Of a stretch of 64,000 nucleotides of DNA, positions 11,400 to 20,882 are shown piece by piece. The position numbers were made by a program, and so were the translations under genes. Every line of letters begins with the position of its first letter. The stretch's first letter is position 1. Source of the DNA: Adiantum capillus-veneris (lineage: Eukaryota; Streptophyta; Polypodiopsida; Polypodiales; Pteridaceae); assembly GCA_014529385.2 (NCBI GenBank), contig CM043955.1, positions 151,700,140 to 151,764,139 of the forward strand, in the 5' to 3' direction. The notes under the pieces are model-generated. The model was not told where the DNA came from. It searched no databases and worked only from the letters and a program-made list of their open reading frames with translations.

Positions 11400-11737
11400 C
11401 ACACACCTTGTTGCATCAACTTCACAATGGACCACAATACAATTCGTGTGTAGAAGAGGCCTCCTTTTATAGGCCAAAAGGGTGGCTCTCTCTCTCATGA
11501 GAGGCAACCGTGTGTAGCCACCCTTGTGTAAACAAGTCTGAGTTGGACTCTCCAATGTGCCCATGTGTGGCCGCCCTTGAGAACACAAGTCCGCCTAGAA
11601 ATCGGCCACTGGCATTTGACTACTAGCCAAACGGCCAACCGACCGGCCGTTTTTTGATCAATTTTTGGCAATGGACTGATCTCCAGACCAAAATTGTGAT
11701 TGCTTTCCATACTGGTTTCTTATCCTTGCATGTCGAT
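11400..11737 (-). repeat. Copia-A 3' untranslated/LTR region with TATA-like box
   Basis: On the minus strand, downstream of the Copia-A RNase H end, the sequence contains CTATAAAAGG (11462-11474), a strong TATA-like word, and GGCCGGTCGGTTGGCCG-type GC stretches. The position after pol and the promoter-like box suggest a 3' LTR, but I could not define its ends. Confidence 0.4.
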
Positions 11738-12073
11738 TTAAGATGAGCAAAAGCTCAACTTCTCGTTGTTGACTACCTTTGTAAGTATGTCTGCAGGATT
11801 TTCACTTGTGTGCACCTTTCCTAGCTTTAGTTGTCCCTCTTCCAAAAGAGTACGTATGAAGTGATATTTGACCTCAATGTGCTTTGTCCTTGAGTGAAAG
11901 GCCACAAAATGAATGGCGCTTTGACTGTCATTGTTCAAGACACAATTGTCTTGCTTGTATCCAAGCTCCTCTAAGAATCTGTGAAGCCACAAAATTTCTT
12001 TGCTTGCCTCTGTCATTTCTACATACTTTGCTTCTGCGGTAGAAAGACCACTTTTGGCAGCTTTGAAGTCCAA
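11738..12073 (-). pseudogene. Copia-A RNase H
   Basis: This 111-residue minus-strand frame carries the copia RNase H C-terminus: STAEAKYVEM (the usual STTEAEYVA region), NDSQSAI, and HIEVKYHFIRTLLEEG followed by VHTSENPADILTK. These are diagnostic of the end of Ty1/copia Pol. The frame upstream (GDKDT, 12,121) is interrupted by a TGA stop and a frameshift before this segment. It is the 3' part of the oldest copia relic in the nest; the reverse transcriptase half lies 18.5 kb away at 30,963-31,648 because of later insertions. Confidence 0.85.
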
Positions 12074-12120
12074 CTTACTATTGTGCCTCCAATTGTGAAG
12101 ATGTGTCTAGTGATGCTCCT

Positions 12121-12429
12121 TCAAGTGTCTTTGTCACCTGCCATATCTGCATCAGCATACCCTTGCAAAAAAATATCAGTGCCTCCAAAATACAAAGCAT
12201 TTGTTGTTGTCCCTTTTAGATAGCTAAGTATCCACTTCATAGCTTGCCTGTGCTCTTTACCTGGATTATCCATGAACCTACTAACAAATCCCACTGCATG
12301 TACAATATATGACATTGTCCAGACCATAGCATACATTAGAAAACCTACCGCTACAACATATGGAACTTTAGACATATATGCTATTCCCTCTTGTGTCTTT
12401 GGATATATATCCTTGGTTAGTTTAAAGTG
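12121..12429 (-). pseudogene. Copia-A reverse transcriptase C-terminus / RNase H start
   Basis: The minus-strand frame, read from the insertion point at 12,429, shows HFKLTKD, then SKVPYVVAVGFLMYAM and KWILSYLKGT and ends in YADADMAGD, the conserved copia segment joining RT to RNase H (typically GSLMYAM, RYLKGT, GYSDADWAGD). It stops at a TGA where an Arg codon is usual. The sequence resumes on the far side of the solo LTR with the matching upstream part ending in SVSTPSASHF, so one target gene has been split. Confidence 0.85.
12425..12429. repeat. Target-site duplication AAGTG, left copy (solo LTR)
   Basis: AAGTG here and at 30963-30967 flanks the solo LTR. Read on the Copia-A coding strand it is CACTT, within the His-Phe codons on both sides. 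Confidence 0.8.
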
Positions 12430-13443
12430 TGTAACATTTAATGGCCTAGTAATTTGTGTGTAGCGGAAAATAATATGAACATAGTGAGCATTTCATTAGG
12501 ATAGATTCCTAATGAGCATAACAAGAGTGCTTGGATAGAGAGAGCAACAAAAAGCATAACACCTAGTTACATAGGCATGAACAATACTTCAAACGAGAGA
12601 GAAATTAAGCTATTGACAATAGTTGAGGATCGGATTAACATGGAACCGATCCCCCCTCCAAAAGGATTTGTATTATAGGTTTCTCCCATCAAGGGAGACA
12701 TTTTACAATACAATAATTTTTGTTCCTTCAATAACTTGATGGTGCAATGAAGATGGAAGCTTCAAGCACCATGCACACACTTATAAAACACAACATTGAT
12801 TCCCTCATGGTCTCAGAACCAAGACCTCACACACCTTCAAAGATGGTGAGAGCTAGCGGGGTATGAGAGTAGATTGAGAGGAAGAAGGAGTAGTCTTACG
12901 AGAAATAAGTATATCTCATCACATAATCACTCATAAAAGCTTAGCATAGCTTAGTTATTAGCATGGTAGAGGATATGAGCATGCATTGAAGCTTGGATCT
13001 TGGTTGGATTTGCATCACAAATCCAAGAGTTTTTGGTGTACGCTTCCCTTCTCACAAGCTTGGAGTAGGTGATGAGCTTTCCATTAAAGCTTGAGAGGGC
13101 GAGAGAGTCTCGTTTCCTTCACACATGATATTGTGTGAGTGTTTGTGTGATAATGCCTTGGCAAAATCAGCCCCCTCTCTCTCTTGGTCGACCCCTCATG
13201 CTTTTTACTCATGCTGACATCCTATTGGACCCTGCAAAGCCTAGCCAATGATAATTAAGAAGCATAAGTGATAGCCTTGTGACATGTGTCCCCCTTTCCC
13301 CTTTTGTGAGAGCCTTAGGTAATTAATTAATGCAATGAAACTCTCATTGGACCCCTTAGTCTTCTGGCCAATAGGAATCAGGCAAGCCATTGGGATGCTG
13401 AATGCTCATTGGACCCCTTGGGAGACTGGCCAATAGTCTTCTA
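12430..13443 (-). repeat. Solo gypsy LTR, 3' part (related to Gypsy-A LTR)
   Basis: On the minus strand this is the downstream two-thirds of an LTR that ends in ...AAATGTTACA at 12430. It matches the Gypsy-A LTR in reverse orientation. With 30,380-30,962 it makes a 1,597-bp LTR with TG...CA ends and the AAGTG duplication. There is no internal domain, so the original element was probably removed by LTR-LTR recombination. Copia-B1 later inserted at 13,443/30,380. Confidence 0.8.
13439..13443. repeat. Target-site duplication TTCTA, left copy (Copia-B1)
   Basis: TTCTA precedes the LTR at 13444 and recurs immediately after the other LTR at 30375-30379. Confidence 0.9.
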
Positions 13444-13635
13444 TGAAGGAGTACGAGCGGAAGTGCGACGTGAGAGAGAGTGCGAGAAGAAGAGCACGAC
13501 GATATGGTGAACTCGCTCTACTGTAATGTGTAGAGCATAGTGAGTTCTTATTAGGTTTTTACAAAAGAATATGTGTACATACCTGGCGGACCGCCCACTT
13601 ACCTGGGCGACCACATTGGGCTTTATACCCCAACA
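13444..13635 (-). repeat. Copia-B1 3' LTR
   Basis: On the minus strand it begins TGTTGGGGTATAAAGCCC and ends CGTACTCCTTCA. TATAAAG lies only 9 nt from the LTR start, and a consensus splice donor CAGGTAAGT follows (13597-13605 on the plus strand). Confidence 0.92.
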
Positions 13636-13655
13636 ACCTCCCACTTAAAGTCCAA
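13636..13655 (-). promoter_or_regulatory. Copia-B1 polypurine tract
   Basis: The minus strand reads AAGTGGGAGGT directly before the LTR. The same tract is present in Copia-B2 (52802-52815) and Copia-C (39740-39753). Confidence 0.75.
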
Positions 13656-13724
13656 TGTGGTACTTTAAGTGTGAGAGAAGCTACTATACAAGATAATATA
13701 CAAGAGATGTAGAGAAGTGATGTA

Positions 13725-15251
13725 CTACCCTACACCTAACTGCTTGCGAAAATGCGCAAAGCTCTCTGAGGGAAGTCCTTTTGTAAGTGGATCAGCAGGA
13801 TTTTCTGTGGTGTGAACTTTGACAAGCTGAAGTTGCTTATCCTCGAGCATTTCCCTGATGAAATGATACTTCACATCCACATGCTTTGTTGGATTGCGAG
13901 CCAATTGTATAGCACTTTGACTATCACAATATAACACACGCATCTCTTCTTTGATTCCCAAATCTGTTACTAGTCGATTAAGCCAAATTGATTCTTTGCA
14001 TGCCTCTGATGCTGCAACATATTCAGCCTCTGTAGTAGAGGTCCACACAAATCACTATGAACAAGTGCCAACTGTGTATCTCTTCTACTGCTTCTATGCT
14101 TATGTGGCTGCTGTGTTTGCTTACCATACAGACAATGTTCACAGAATTCAAAATCATTAAATGAAAATCCAGGCAAATAACCAGAATGAGACAAGATTTC
14201 CATTCCCTTCTTGGACATATGTCCTAACCGACTATGCCACAAAGAAACGTTCAGCTGCTCGGTTACATTGATTACATTTTTAGAGACATTTGATACATAA
14301 ATCATGTAAAGTCCTCCAGACTTTACTCCATGTGCTACTGTCATAGAACCCTTGGATATCTTCCACATGTTCTGTCCAAAAGTGGTGACGTAGCCAGCAT
14401 CATCAAGTAAACCTGTGCTGATCAAGCTCTTTGTAATTGCGGGAACATGTCTCACATTCTTCAGCGTGAAAGAAGAGCCATTCTGAAACTTCAATTGAAC
14501 ATCTCCAACACCTAAGATCTCACATGTCTGCCCATTGCCTAGCCGAACATGATCTTTAGTGGTCACATAAGAAGTAAACCACTCCTTGTTTGGAGACACA
14601 TGAAGTGATGCCCCCGAGTCTATAATCCAGTCACTTAGTGCATTTCCATCAGATGCTGTAAGAAGAGCTGAGTCCATTGTATTCTTCAAGAAGTAGATGT
14701 CTCCTGACACTAGACTGTCATCTTCTGCAACAGTGTTTGTCACATTTATTTCTTGAATCTTCACTGAGGACTTGTTCTTCTCACCATGGTCTTCAGCTTT
14801 CTCTTTGCCTTTTTCTGCTTTCCATTCTCTGCAGTCTCTTTTCATGTGACCCTTCTTGCCACAATGGTAGCTTTCTATGTCACTCTTGCCTTTAGCACTG
14901 CGGGACTTGCTACGAGAGTGATTCCTGTTTCCACCTTTGTACTTTTCTTTGGTCCTTCCCCTGACAACTAAGGATGTTCCTTTGCCTTTGTCCATTGTCT
15001 TTCTATTGGTTTCTTCAGTAAGCAGACTTCCTTCTACACCTGCTATGTTCAAACCATCTGGAGGTGCAGAATTACTCAAAGCTGTGAAAAAAGTGTCCCA
15101 ACTTTCCGGCAATGTGATCAACAGGAACATAGCTCTAACAGGTTCATCAAACTTGACACCTTGAGCTGACAACTGACTGTAGATTGTGTTGAATTCATTC
15201 AGATGATTGGACATAGGTGTCCCTTCTTTCATCTTCAAGTCAACAAGCTTC
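13725..15251 (-). pseudogene. Copia-B1 gag-protease-integrase fused to RNase H by deletion
   Basis: On the minus strand the segment from 15,251 down to about 14,045 encodes the second half of gag, a zinc knuckle (the Cys at the second position reads SYHCGKKGHMKRDC, so the first Cys is Ser), the protease active site DSGASLHVSP, and the integrase HHCC domain (HSRLGHMSKKG ... FCEHCLYGKQ). It ends in HSDLCGP and then jumps, near 14,041, straight into RNase H (TTEAEYVAASEACKES ... NPADPLTKG), in a different frame. Compared with Copia-B2 about 2.1 kb is missing, and RNase H also lacks 15 nt (five residues). A coding frame continues beyond the TTAA site in the segment at 28,782-29,086. Confidence 0.88.
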
Positions 15252-15255
15252 TTAA
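15252..15255. repeat. TTAA target-site duplication, left (piggyBac)
   Basis: TTAA lies directly outside the left inverted repeat and again at 20920-20923. TTAA is the invariant target of piggyBac transposition. Copia-B2, which lacks the insertion, has one TTAA at the equivalent place (about 56,550). Confidence 0.95.
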
Positions 15256-15305
15256 CACTAGGTTGGTAACCGGACAGTTTTATGTCCTAGGACAGTTTTA
15301 TGTCC
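15256..15305. repeat. piggyBac left terminal inverted repeat and subterminal palindromes
   Basis: The 16-bp inverted repeat is followed by two copies of GGACAGTTTTATGTCC (15272-15287 and 15290-15305), itself an interrupted palindrome (GGACA/TGTCC). One copy occurs at the right end. These are plausible transposase-binding sites. Confidence 0.85.
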
Positions 15306-15710
15306 TTTTAACTGGAGAAGTTCGACAAATTAATTCTAGAAATTCAAGTTAGATAACATAGATTGACCAATTGGGGTAGGTGAGGACAAACTTGAAAAAA
15401 ACTTGGAATTGTTTTCAACATTGTTGCATGCCTTCTAATTTGAGTAATTAAGCAACTATCCAATCCAAGCATGGAAAATTGCATGCAACAGCCACCTTCC
15501 AATTGAGTGTCGTGCCTCCCCAAAAGCTCAAATTCATGCATGGGGGCTCCATATCGGGGAGAATTGAGGCCCGTAGGATCTTGCCTAGATCCAAGGGCTC
15601 CAAATGAAAGCCCCAACTCAAGCAATTGGGGTAGGGCAGCGTGAGGAGAGCCAAAAATCCGAGAAACAGAGGCCGAGGAACGGGTGCAGGGATCAAATTT
15701 TTCTGCGCCC

Positions 15711-15746
15711 ATGGAGCTCAATCGAAGGCGCTACTCACCTGCAGAG
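15711..15746 (+). CDS. Possible first exon of the piggyBac transposase gene
   Basis: ATG at 15711 opens a 12-codon exon (MELNRRRYSPAE) that meets a GT donor at 15747 (AGAG/GTAGGC). Removing 15747-15886 (140 bp, AG acceptor in CATGCTGAG) joins it in frame to VFFFGVIHKYH at 15887, avoiding the less plausible Trp-rich start at 15,824. The acceptor's pyrimidine tract is weak, so this is a proposal from sequence only. Confidence 0.4.
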
Positions 15747-15823
15747 GTAGGCTGCAACCGTGCTGGACGCTCCTCTGAGTTTCTCGCGGCCCAAGAAGGT
15801 GCCCTGCTACAAGTACCCGCGGC

Positions 15824-17431
15824 TTGGTTTGGGGCTGGTTTGGGGCTTCTTGGGCACAACAAGAATTTGGGGATAATCATGCTGAGGTGTTCTTCTTTGG
15901 GGTGATACACAAGTACCATGCAAAAACTCAAAAATTTGCATGTCAGTTTGAGGGGGATCCAAAGTCCTATGCTGCAAATTGGAATGGCATCTGCGAGTAC
16001 CTTGTTCAAAGCTCCTTGAATCTCACTTCTCCTCGGAAAATAAGCAAGGTAAGCCATGCAAGTACCCCTGTTTCTTCCACATATGAAATTGGTCAATCTA
16101 GTCATGCACCTATGGTTGAAATGTGGAGGAAGCTTGCTGAGGATGCATTGAGGGAGGGAAGCCATTCCTACCATCTTGAAGAGGATACTCCTCTTAGCAG
16201 TCCTGATTTTGAAAGCACTCCGGTGGAGGCCACACCGATTGCAAAGCAGCGTGGAAGGCCACCCAAACCACGAAACCGGGGTAGACCCAAGGGCTGTAGC
16301 ACGCTTACAAGTGATGATGCCTCAGGACCATCACCCGAATTTAGCAAATATAGTGGCCGAAATGGTGGCCGACCGCGTAGACATAAACTACCGCATGCAG
16401 GAGGTAGAGCTAGTCCCTCACCTAGCCCATTTGATGTAGTTGATGACGAGGAAAGCAATGATGAGCATGCATCGGAGGGTGAGGGGGTTGAAGGTGGTGA
16501 TGATGAGGCCTTGGAGGCAGAAGGGCCGGTACTTGATGACTCTCCCGAAGCGGATAATGACTTTGTTGATGTTATTCCTCCGGAATGGCATAGTGGTGAT
16601 GGCCTTGAGCAAGAGCCCCATGGAACATTTAGGACTATCCCTCCCTTCAATGGAGTCCATGGACCCGATTTGGGTCATTTACCTCGTGAGTTTTGTGAAT
16701 TTCATTTGTTTTTGATGTTGTTTCCACTAGATCTCATTGATCACATTGTAAGTGAAACAAACACGTATGCGGAAAAAGAGAGGAGAAGGTGTGGGAGCTT
16801 GCATGACTCCATGCGTAGGTGGGTTCCTATTGATCGTCACTCTTTTATGCGTTTCATGGGCATAGCATTGGGCATGGCACTTCACTACATGCCTTCAAGG
16901 AAACACTATTGGAAGGATGATGTGGTAGGCTCACTCTTGTTTCCTAACTTTGGTGAGAAGATGAGCCAAACCACATTTCAGCAAATTAAACGGTTCCTCC
17001 ACTTACGAGACAATGCACAAAGGCCACCTCGTGGATGTAGAGAGCACAAGTTGTGGCAATTAATTGATTTGGAGGAGAGGCTGAATTACACTTTTCAAAA
17101 GCATTACAATGTAGGCAAGTGTGTCACTGTTGATGAGCGCATAATTCCCTCTAAATGCAAATTGAACCCATGTAGGGTTTACAATCCAAAGAAGCCTCAT
17201 AAGTTTGGCATACAGGTATGGAACCTATGTGATTCATCAACGGGGTATAATCATGCATTTCAAATCTATGATAAATTGCCATGCCCAGAATTGTCTTTTC
17301 ATGCAGATGCAAATCTGGTAAAATCCCTTCCAAGGAAGGGTCATCATGTGTTTTTTGACAGTTTTTTACCTCCGTTAAGCTTCTTGAGCACTTGCTTCAT
17401 GAAGGCCAAGGTGGTACAGGTACTTATGTAG
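15824..17431 (+). pseudogene. piggyBac transposase, N-terminal two-thirds (frameshifted)
   Basis: The transposase cuts the element out at its ends and inserts it at TTAA in the nucleus. The 535-residue frame has three parts. Residues 141-157 and 181-187 hold AT-hook cores (KQRGRPPKP, RGRPKG, GGRPRRHK). Residues 205-250 are strongly acidic. Residues about 285-535 are the catalytic domain: LMLFPLDLIDHIVSETN, FMGIALGMALHYMPS, HYWKDD, the first catalytic Asp in TVDERI (D437) and KKPHKFGIQVW, and the second Asp in FFDSF (D512). Shortly after D512, at about 17,360-17,390, a frameshift ends the match; the expected continuation is in the next frame from 17,392. The true start may be at 15,711 with an intron. 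Confidence 0.93.
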
Positions 17432-18193
17432 CAAATAGAAAGTACTTCCCACATGCAAAGATGCTACATTTGGGTAAGCAAGCACGAGGTGCTTGCCGGT
17501 TTGCATATTGCAAGAAGCAAGGTGTCCTTGCTTGCACATGGATGGACAAGAAAGAAATTTTTTTTGCTTCTAATTGTTATGGAATGCATAAAGGTGAGGT
17601 AAAGCGCTTGATGAGTGATGGAAAGAGGAGGGAGGTTGTATGTCCTGATGTTGCGGTGCAATACAATGCATGTAAGGCTGGCTGTGACACATTTGATAGT
17701 ATGGTTCTTGGGAGTGGTTATAGCTTGCAAAGTACAATGCATGGTTTTAAGTGGTGGCATGCAGGTTTTTGGGGTCTCATGGATTCCGTCTTCACAAATT
17801 GTTGGATCATTTGGAAAGACCTCTATGGCAAGAGGGATGTATTCAGGTTTGAGTTTATGCTACATATGCATGAGTAGCTGGTAAATAATGATTTTCGGCC
17901 GTATGTGTGTAAGCGACTTGTGATAGAGGATGCATACAATGGCCATTTTCCCATTCGTTTGCATGATACAACAAGTAGGTATTGTGTGGTATGCTCAGCA
18001 AAACAGAAGAAGCTTTTGTCTGAGCACAAAGAAGTGCAGGGCTCGAAACCGTCCCGCACTATTTGGGGATGTGGTAAGTGTAAGAAGGTAATGTGTGCTG
18101 ATCCTTGCTTCAAGGACTACCATGCAAGGGTAGTTGTTGATTTTCTCTTTGATGGTCGCTCGAGAGTCACTAGACGACGAGACTCCATCTTAT
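17392..18193 (+). pseudogene. piggyBac transposase, C-terminal part with Cys-rich finger
   Basis: The frame continues the transposase: GGTGTYVANRKYFP, then YNACKAGCDTFDSM containing the third catalytic Asp, SGYS and a Trp-rich helix region. A TAG at 17875-17877 interrupts it, and the same frame resumes to the Cys-rich domain, RYCVVC ... WGCGKCKKVMC ... CFKDYH (about 17,980-18,122), the DNA-end-binding zinc finger typical of piggyBac. A GT donor follows at 18194 (TATGTAAGT) with an acceptor TTTTTGCAG ending at 18289, a likely 96-bp terminal intron; the last exon would end within about 20 codons. The order of domains leaves little doubt about the family. Confidence 0.92.
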
Positions 18194-18289
18194 GTAAGTC
18201 TTTTAGCATTCTTCATGGTCTAGTGACTGTTGTCATACTTGCATGGCTTAGGCCTAGTTTCTCATACTCTCTTACTTCTGTTTTTGCAG
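18194..18289 (+). other. Predicted intron of the piggyBac gene
   Basis: It starts GTAAGT, ends in a T-rich tract plus GCAG, and is 96 bp long. It lies after the Cys-rich finger. No transcript evidence is available. Confidence 0.5.
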
Positions 18290-18299
18290 GACATGCAGG

Positions 18300-19430
18300 G
18301 TTTGGCTGATGGATTCTACACGATGGCTGGTTCTTTTTGCTGATTTACTGGTTTTTTGCTGGTGACAGATGGCTGCCGGTTTTTCTGGTTTTTCTTTGCT
18401 GATGGCTGGTCCCTTTTGCTGGTCCTTCTGGTTGCTGGTTTTACCCTTTGATGATGGTAGGTTTTTACATTTGCTGTTGGTTTTTCCCTTTGCTGTTGGT
18501 CTGACATGGGCTGCCCTTATTTTGAGCTTATGGTCTGTTTCTTTGGTTGCACAGTCTTATGGCAGGTAATATGGTTTCATGTGATATTTTGGCACGATCT
18601 TTTGTTGCGGCATTATGGTTGTCTATGGTTTCGGTTATGACATATGCCTTTGGTTATGGCTATGTGAACTTGTCTATGGTTATGGGTTGCCATTGGTTAT
18701 CGTTATGTGAACTTGACGCAATGGTGTTATGGTTCCAAGTTTATGGTGCCTATTGGCTACACATCTTGCCGGTTATGTAAGTTGTTTAACTCCACTTTTG
18801 GTCTTCTTATGTCAAGAACTTCTATATGGTTGCCACCTAGCCGATTGTGTTGTTGCCAGGGATTGGGGATTGGGTGAAGACAATGTGCCTTTTGTTATGG
18901 TTTTGGTGATGTGCCTTGTGGCCAGGACAAGTTTAAGTGGTTGTTTTGGTCATGGGCCACTTTATGGTTATGGCAAGTGCTCAATTATGGATATGGAAAT
19001 CTTTATATCTTGGTCTTTTTATGGCATATGTGTTTGTGGCAATTATGGATAGAGATGTTCTTGTGCCAAGTTATGTCTATGGTTTTTGCTAGGTTATGTT
19101 TACGGTTTTTTTTGTTGCTTATGGTTATGGCAAGGGCCCAATTATGATTATGGCAATTGCACAAGTTGTGAGGTCCATTCTTGTTTTTTGATGGTTATGG
19201 TTTTATACTTCATGGTAGTGTCTCGCCAGGGTTTTGTCTTGTTACAATTTGCAATCTCGCCAGGGTTTTGGCTGGCCAAGGTTTGTTGTCTCGCCAGGCC
19301 AGGGTTTGCAATCTCGCAAGGGTTCAATCTTGCCAGGGTTTTTGTCTCCAGGTTATGGGTTGTGAATTGCCAGGTTATGGGTTGTGTTTGCGTTTTGTCA
19401 CTTATAATAGCGGTTCTAAAATAGCCCAAC
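18300..19430. repeat. Low-complexity subterminal region of the piggyBac element
   Basis: Three successive registers are seen: a GCTGGTTTTT-like series (about 18,320-18,510), a GGTTATGG-like series (about 18,600-19,150), and a TCTCGCCAGGGTTTTG-like series (about 19,210-19,400). Frames in this region on both strands change composition with the repeat and are not credible genes. Confidence 0.7.
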
Positions 19431-20882
19431 TTTGTTAGGGTTTGTGCTGCTTGTTGATAATACTCCACTGGAGGGACTTGATGTGGTTTATGTACGGAAG
19501 GGTGTGCATGATCCCTTTGACAAATGCTTGCTAGGGTTTGTGGTCTTATGATTTATGTACGCACTAAAGCGGTTTTATTAGGTACCAAGTCTGTTTGCTT
19601 AGTGTTCTCTATCTTACCAAAATTTTGTGATCCTTCTCGGTCTTCTTGGTGTTTTTAATCGCGCCAAGCATTTTACATCTTGCCAAGTATTTTTGACATG
19701 ATGTTGTGGATGGCTTATGGTCTTGTGAACATGTGGTAGCTCTTGTCTCATGAAGCTTATGGTATCACTAATGGGTTTTAGAATATGTTTGTCTTGAAAC
19801 ATGGAATAGCAACATGTGCCATGATATGATTATGATGGCATTATTGCCTTGTTATGGTTATAACTATTCTAGAATAGCACTTGTGATTTTAAAGATGTCC
19901 AAATGCTTATAGTTTATGGCTATCCTTTTGGCCAATGTACATATGGATCTCTTTCACATGGTTGTATGGTTTTTCTCATTAGGTCTATCTATCATTGTGG
20001 GAGGCTATGGTCATTGTAACTTATATTCATTGAATAGTAGTATGTGCAAGTCTTTTCAAATGTGGTGATGATGACCAATGTGGTATGCATATTAGGTTGG
20101 AAGAATTGTTCTTGTTGTAAAGTTAGTGCTTTGACATGTTATCTTTTGTCCTTCTAGAGTGGCTCTAATAAGCTTTATATTTGTAGAAAAAAATACATTG
20201 TTATAAAATGGTTTCTAATTTCTAATGTGCATAATGTTTTTTGGTCATCCCTATTCATGGTGCACATGGAAAATTATCATGGAGGACCTTGATTCAAGCT
20301 TGAAAATTTGTTCCTCTGCAATATAACTTACTAGTATTACAATGTTCTATAGCTGGGAAGAACTTCTCATTCATAATGTCCTTGTCATTATCAATGGAGG
20401 ATGAAAAGAAGTGACTTTTTTGTCTCAGTGATACCTAGCAACAGTCATAGTGCTCATAAAGTGCTTCGTATACTAAATTGAATGATCAATTAGCCATGTG
20501 TAACCGTACATGCACTTACACCTCAAACTATCTAAAAACATGCTAATTTCAAGTAAAATGTGAGACTTCTAATAGATTTTTTGAGGTCATAGGTACTCCT
20601 CCAGTTGAAATCTATACTATTATAGATTCCTGGAAAAATGTTGGAATGACTAGCACAATTTTTTTTTAGGAGCACTAAGCTACGCACTAATGGACTTCCC
20701 TGTTTTCTCCTGTTTGTAAAAAAGCACTTACTTTGAGGGCTTAGTTCTTCCATTGGATTACACATTTCAACATCCTTATAATTTTTCCTAAAGCACATGG
20801 GTCTTGTGAATACTCTCAATGAAGGGTTTTGTGAATAAACACCTCTTCTAGGAGTTGTTAAGTTTTTCTTGGACCTTGCAAA
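19431..20882. other. Non-coding right part of the piggyBac element
   Basis: AT-rich, with continued TTATGG words up to about 19,950. A minus-strand frame at 20,532-20,819 shows no recognisable domain. I see nothing else. Confidence 0.5.

Larger units (their letters stand above)
5515..11400 (+). mobile_element. Gypsy-A: decayed Ty3/gypsy retrotransposon, 5' truncated
   Basis: The plus strand encodes, in order, gag, a zinc knuckle, retropepsin, reverse transcriptase, RNase H and integrase, which is the gypsy order. A purine tract (9451-9465) then precedes a 3' LTR that starts TGTTATTAAATATC at 9466. No 5' LTR is seen upstream. Coding sequence is broken by several frameshifts and at least one stop codon, so the element is dead. 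The right boundary lies between about 11,200 and 11,400 where it meets the Copia-A relic; I could not place it exactly. Confidence 0.8.
9466..11400 (+). repeat. Gypsy-A 3' LTR, with internal tandem repeats
   Basis: It starts TGTTATTAAATATC after the polypurine tract. Blocks through to about 11,200 (for example TATTGTTCATGCC) are found in inverted orientation in the solo LTR at 12,430-13,443 and 30,380-30,962, which supports the LTR call. The end is unresolved (about 11,200-11,400). It has expanded by tandem repeats listed separately. Frames on the minus strand around 9,700-10,360 are shadows of these repeats. Confidence 0.7.

Noticed and set aside
14677-15164. Plus-strand frames opposite Copia-B gag (also at 55,974-56,461 and 42,801-43,406)
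   Set aside because: They are antisense shadows of the gag-protease frame; their recurrence reflects conservation of the gag strand.
18369-19468. Several overlapping hydrophobic open frames on both strands
   Set aside because: They follow the TTATGG/GCTGG low-complexity repeats in the piggyBac element and have no domain or consistent codon pattern.
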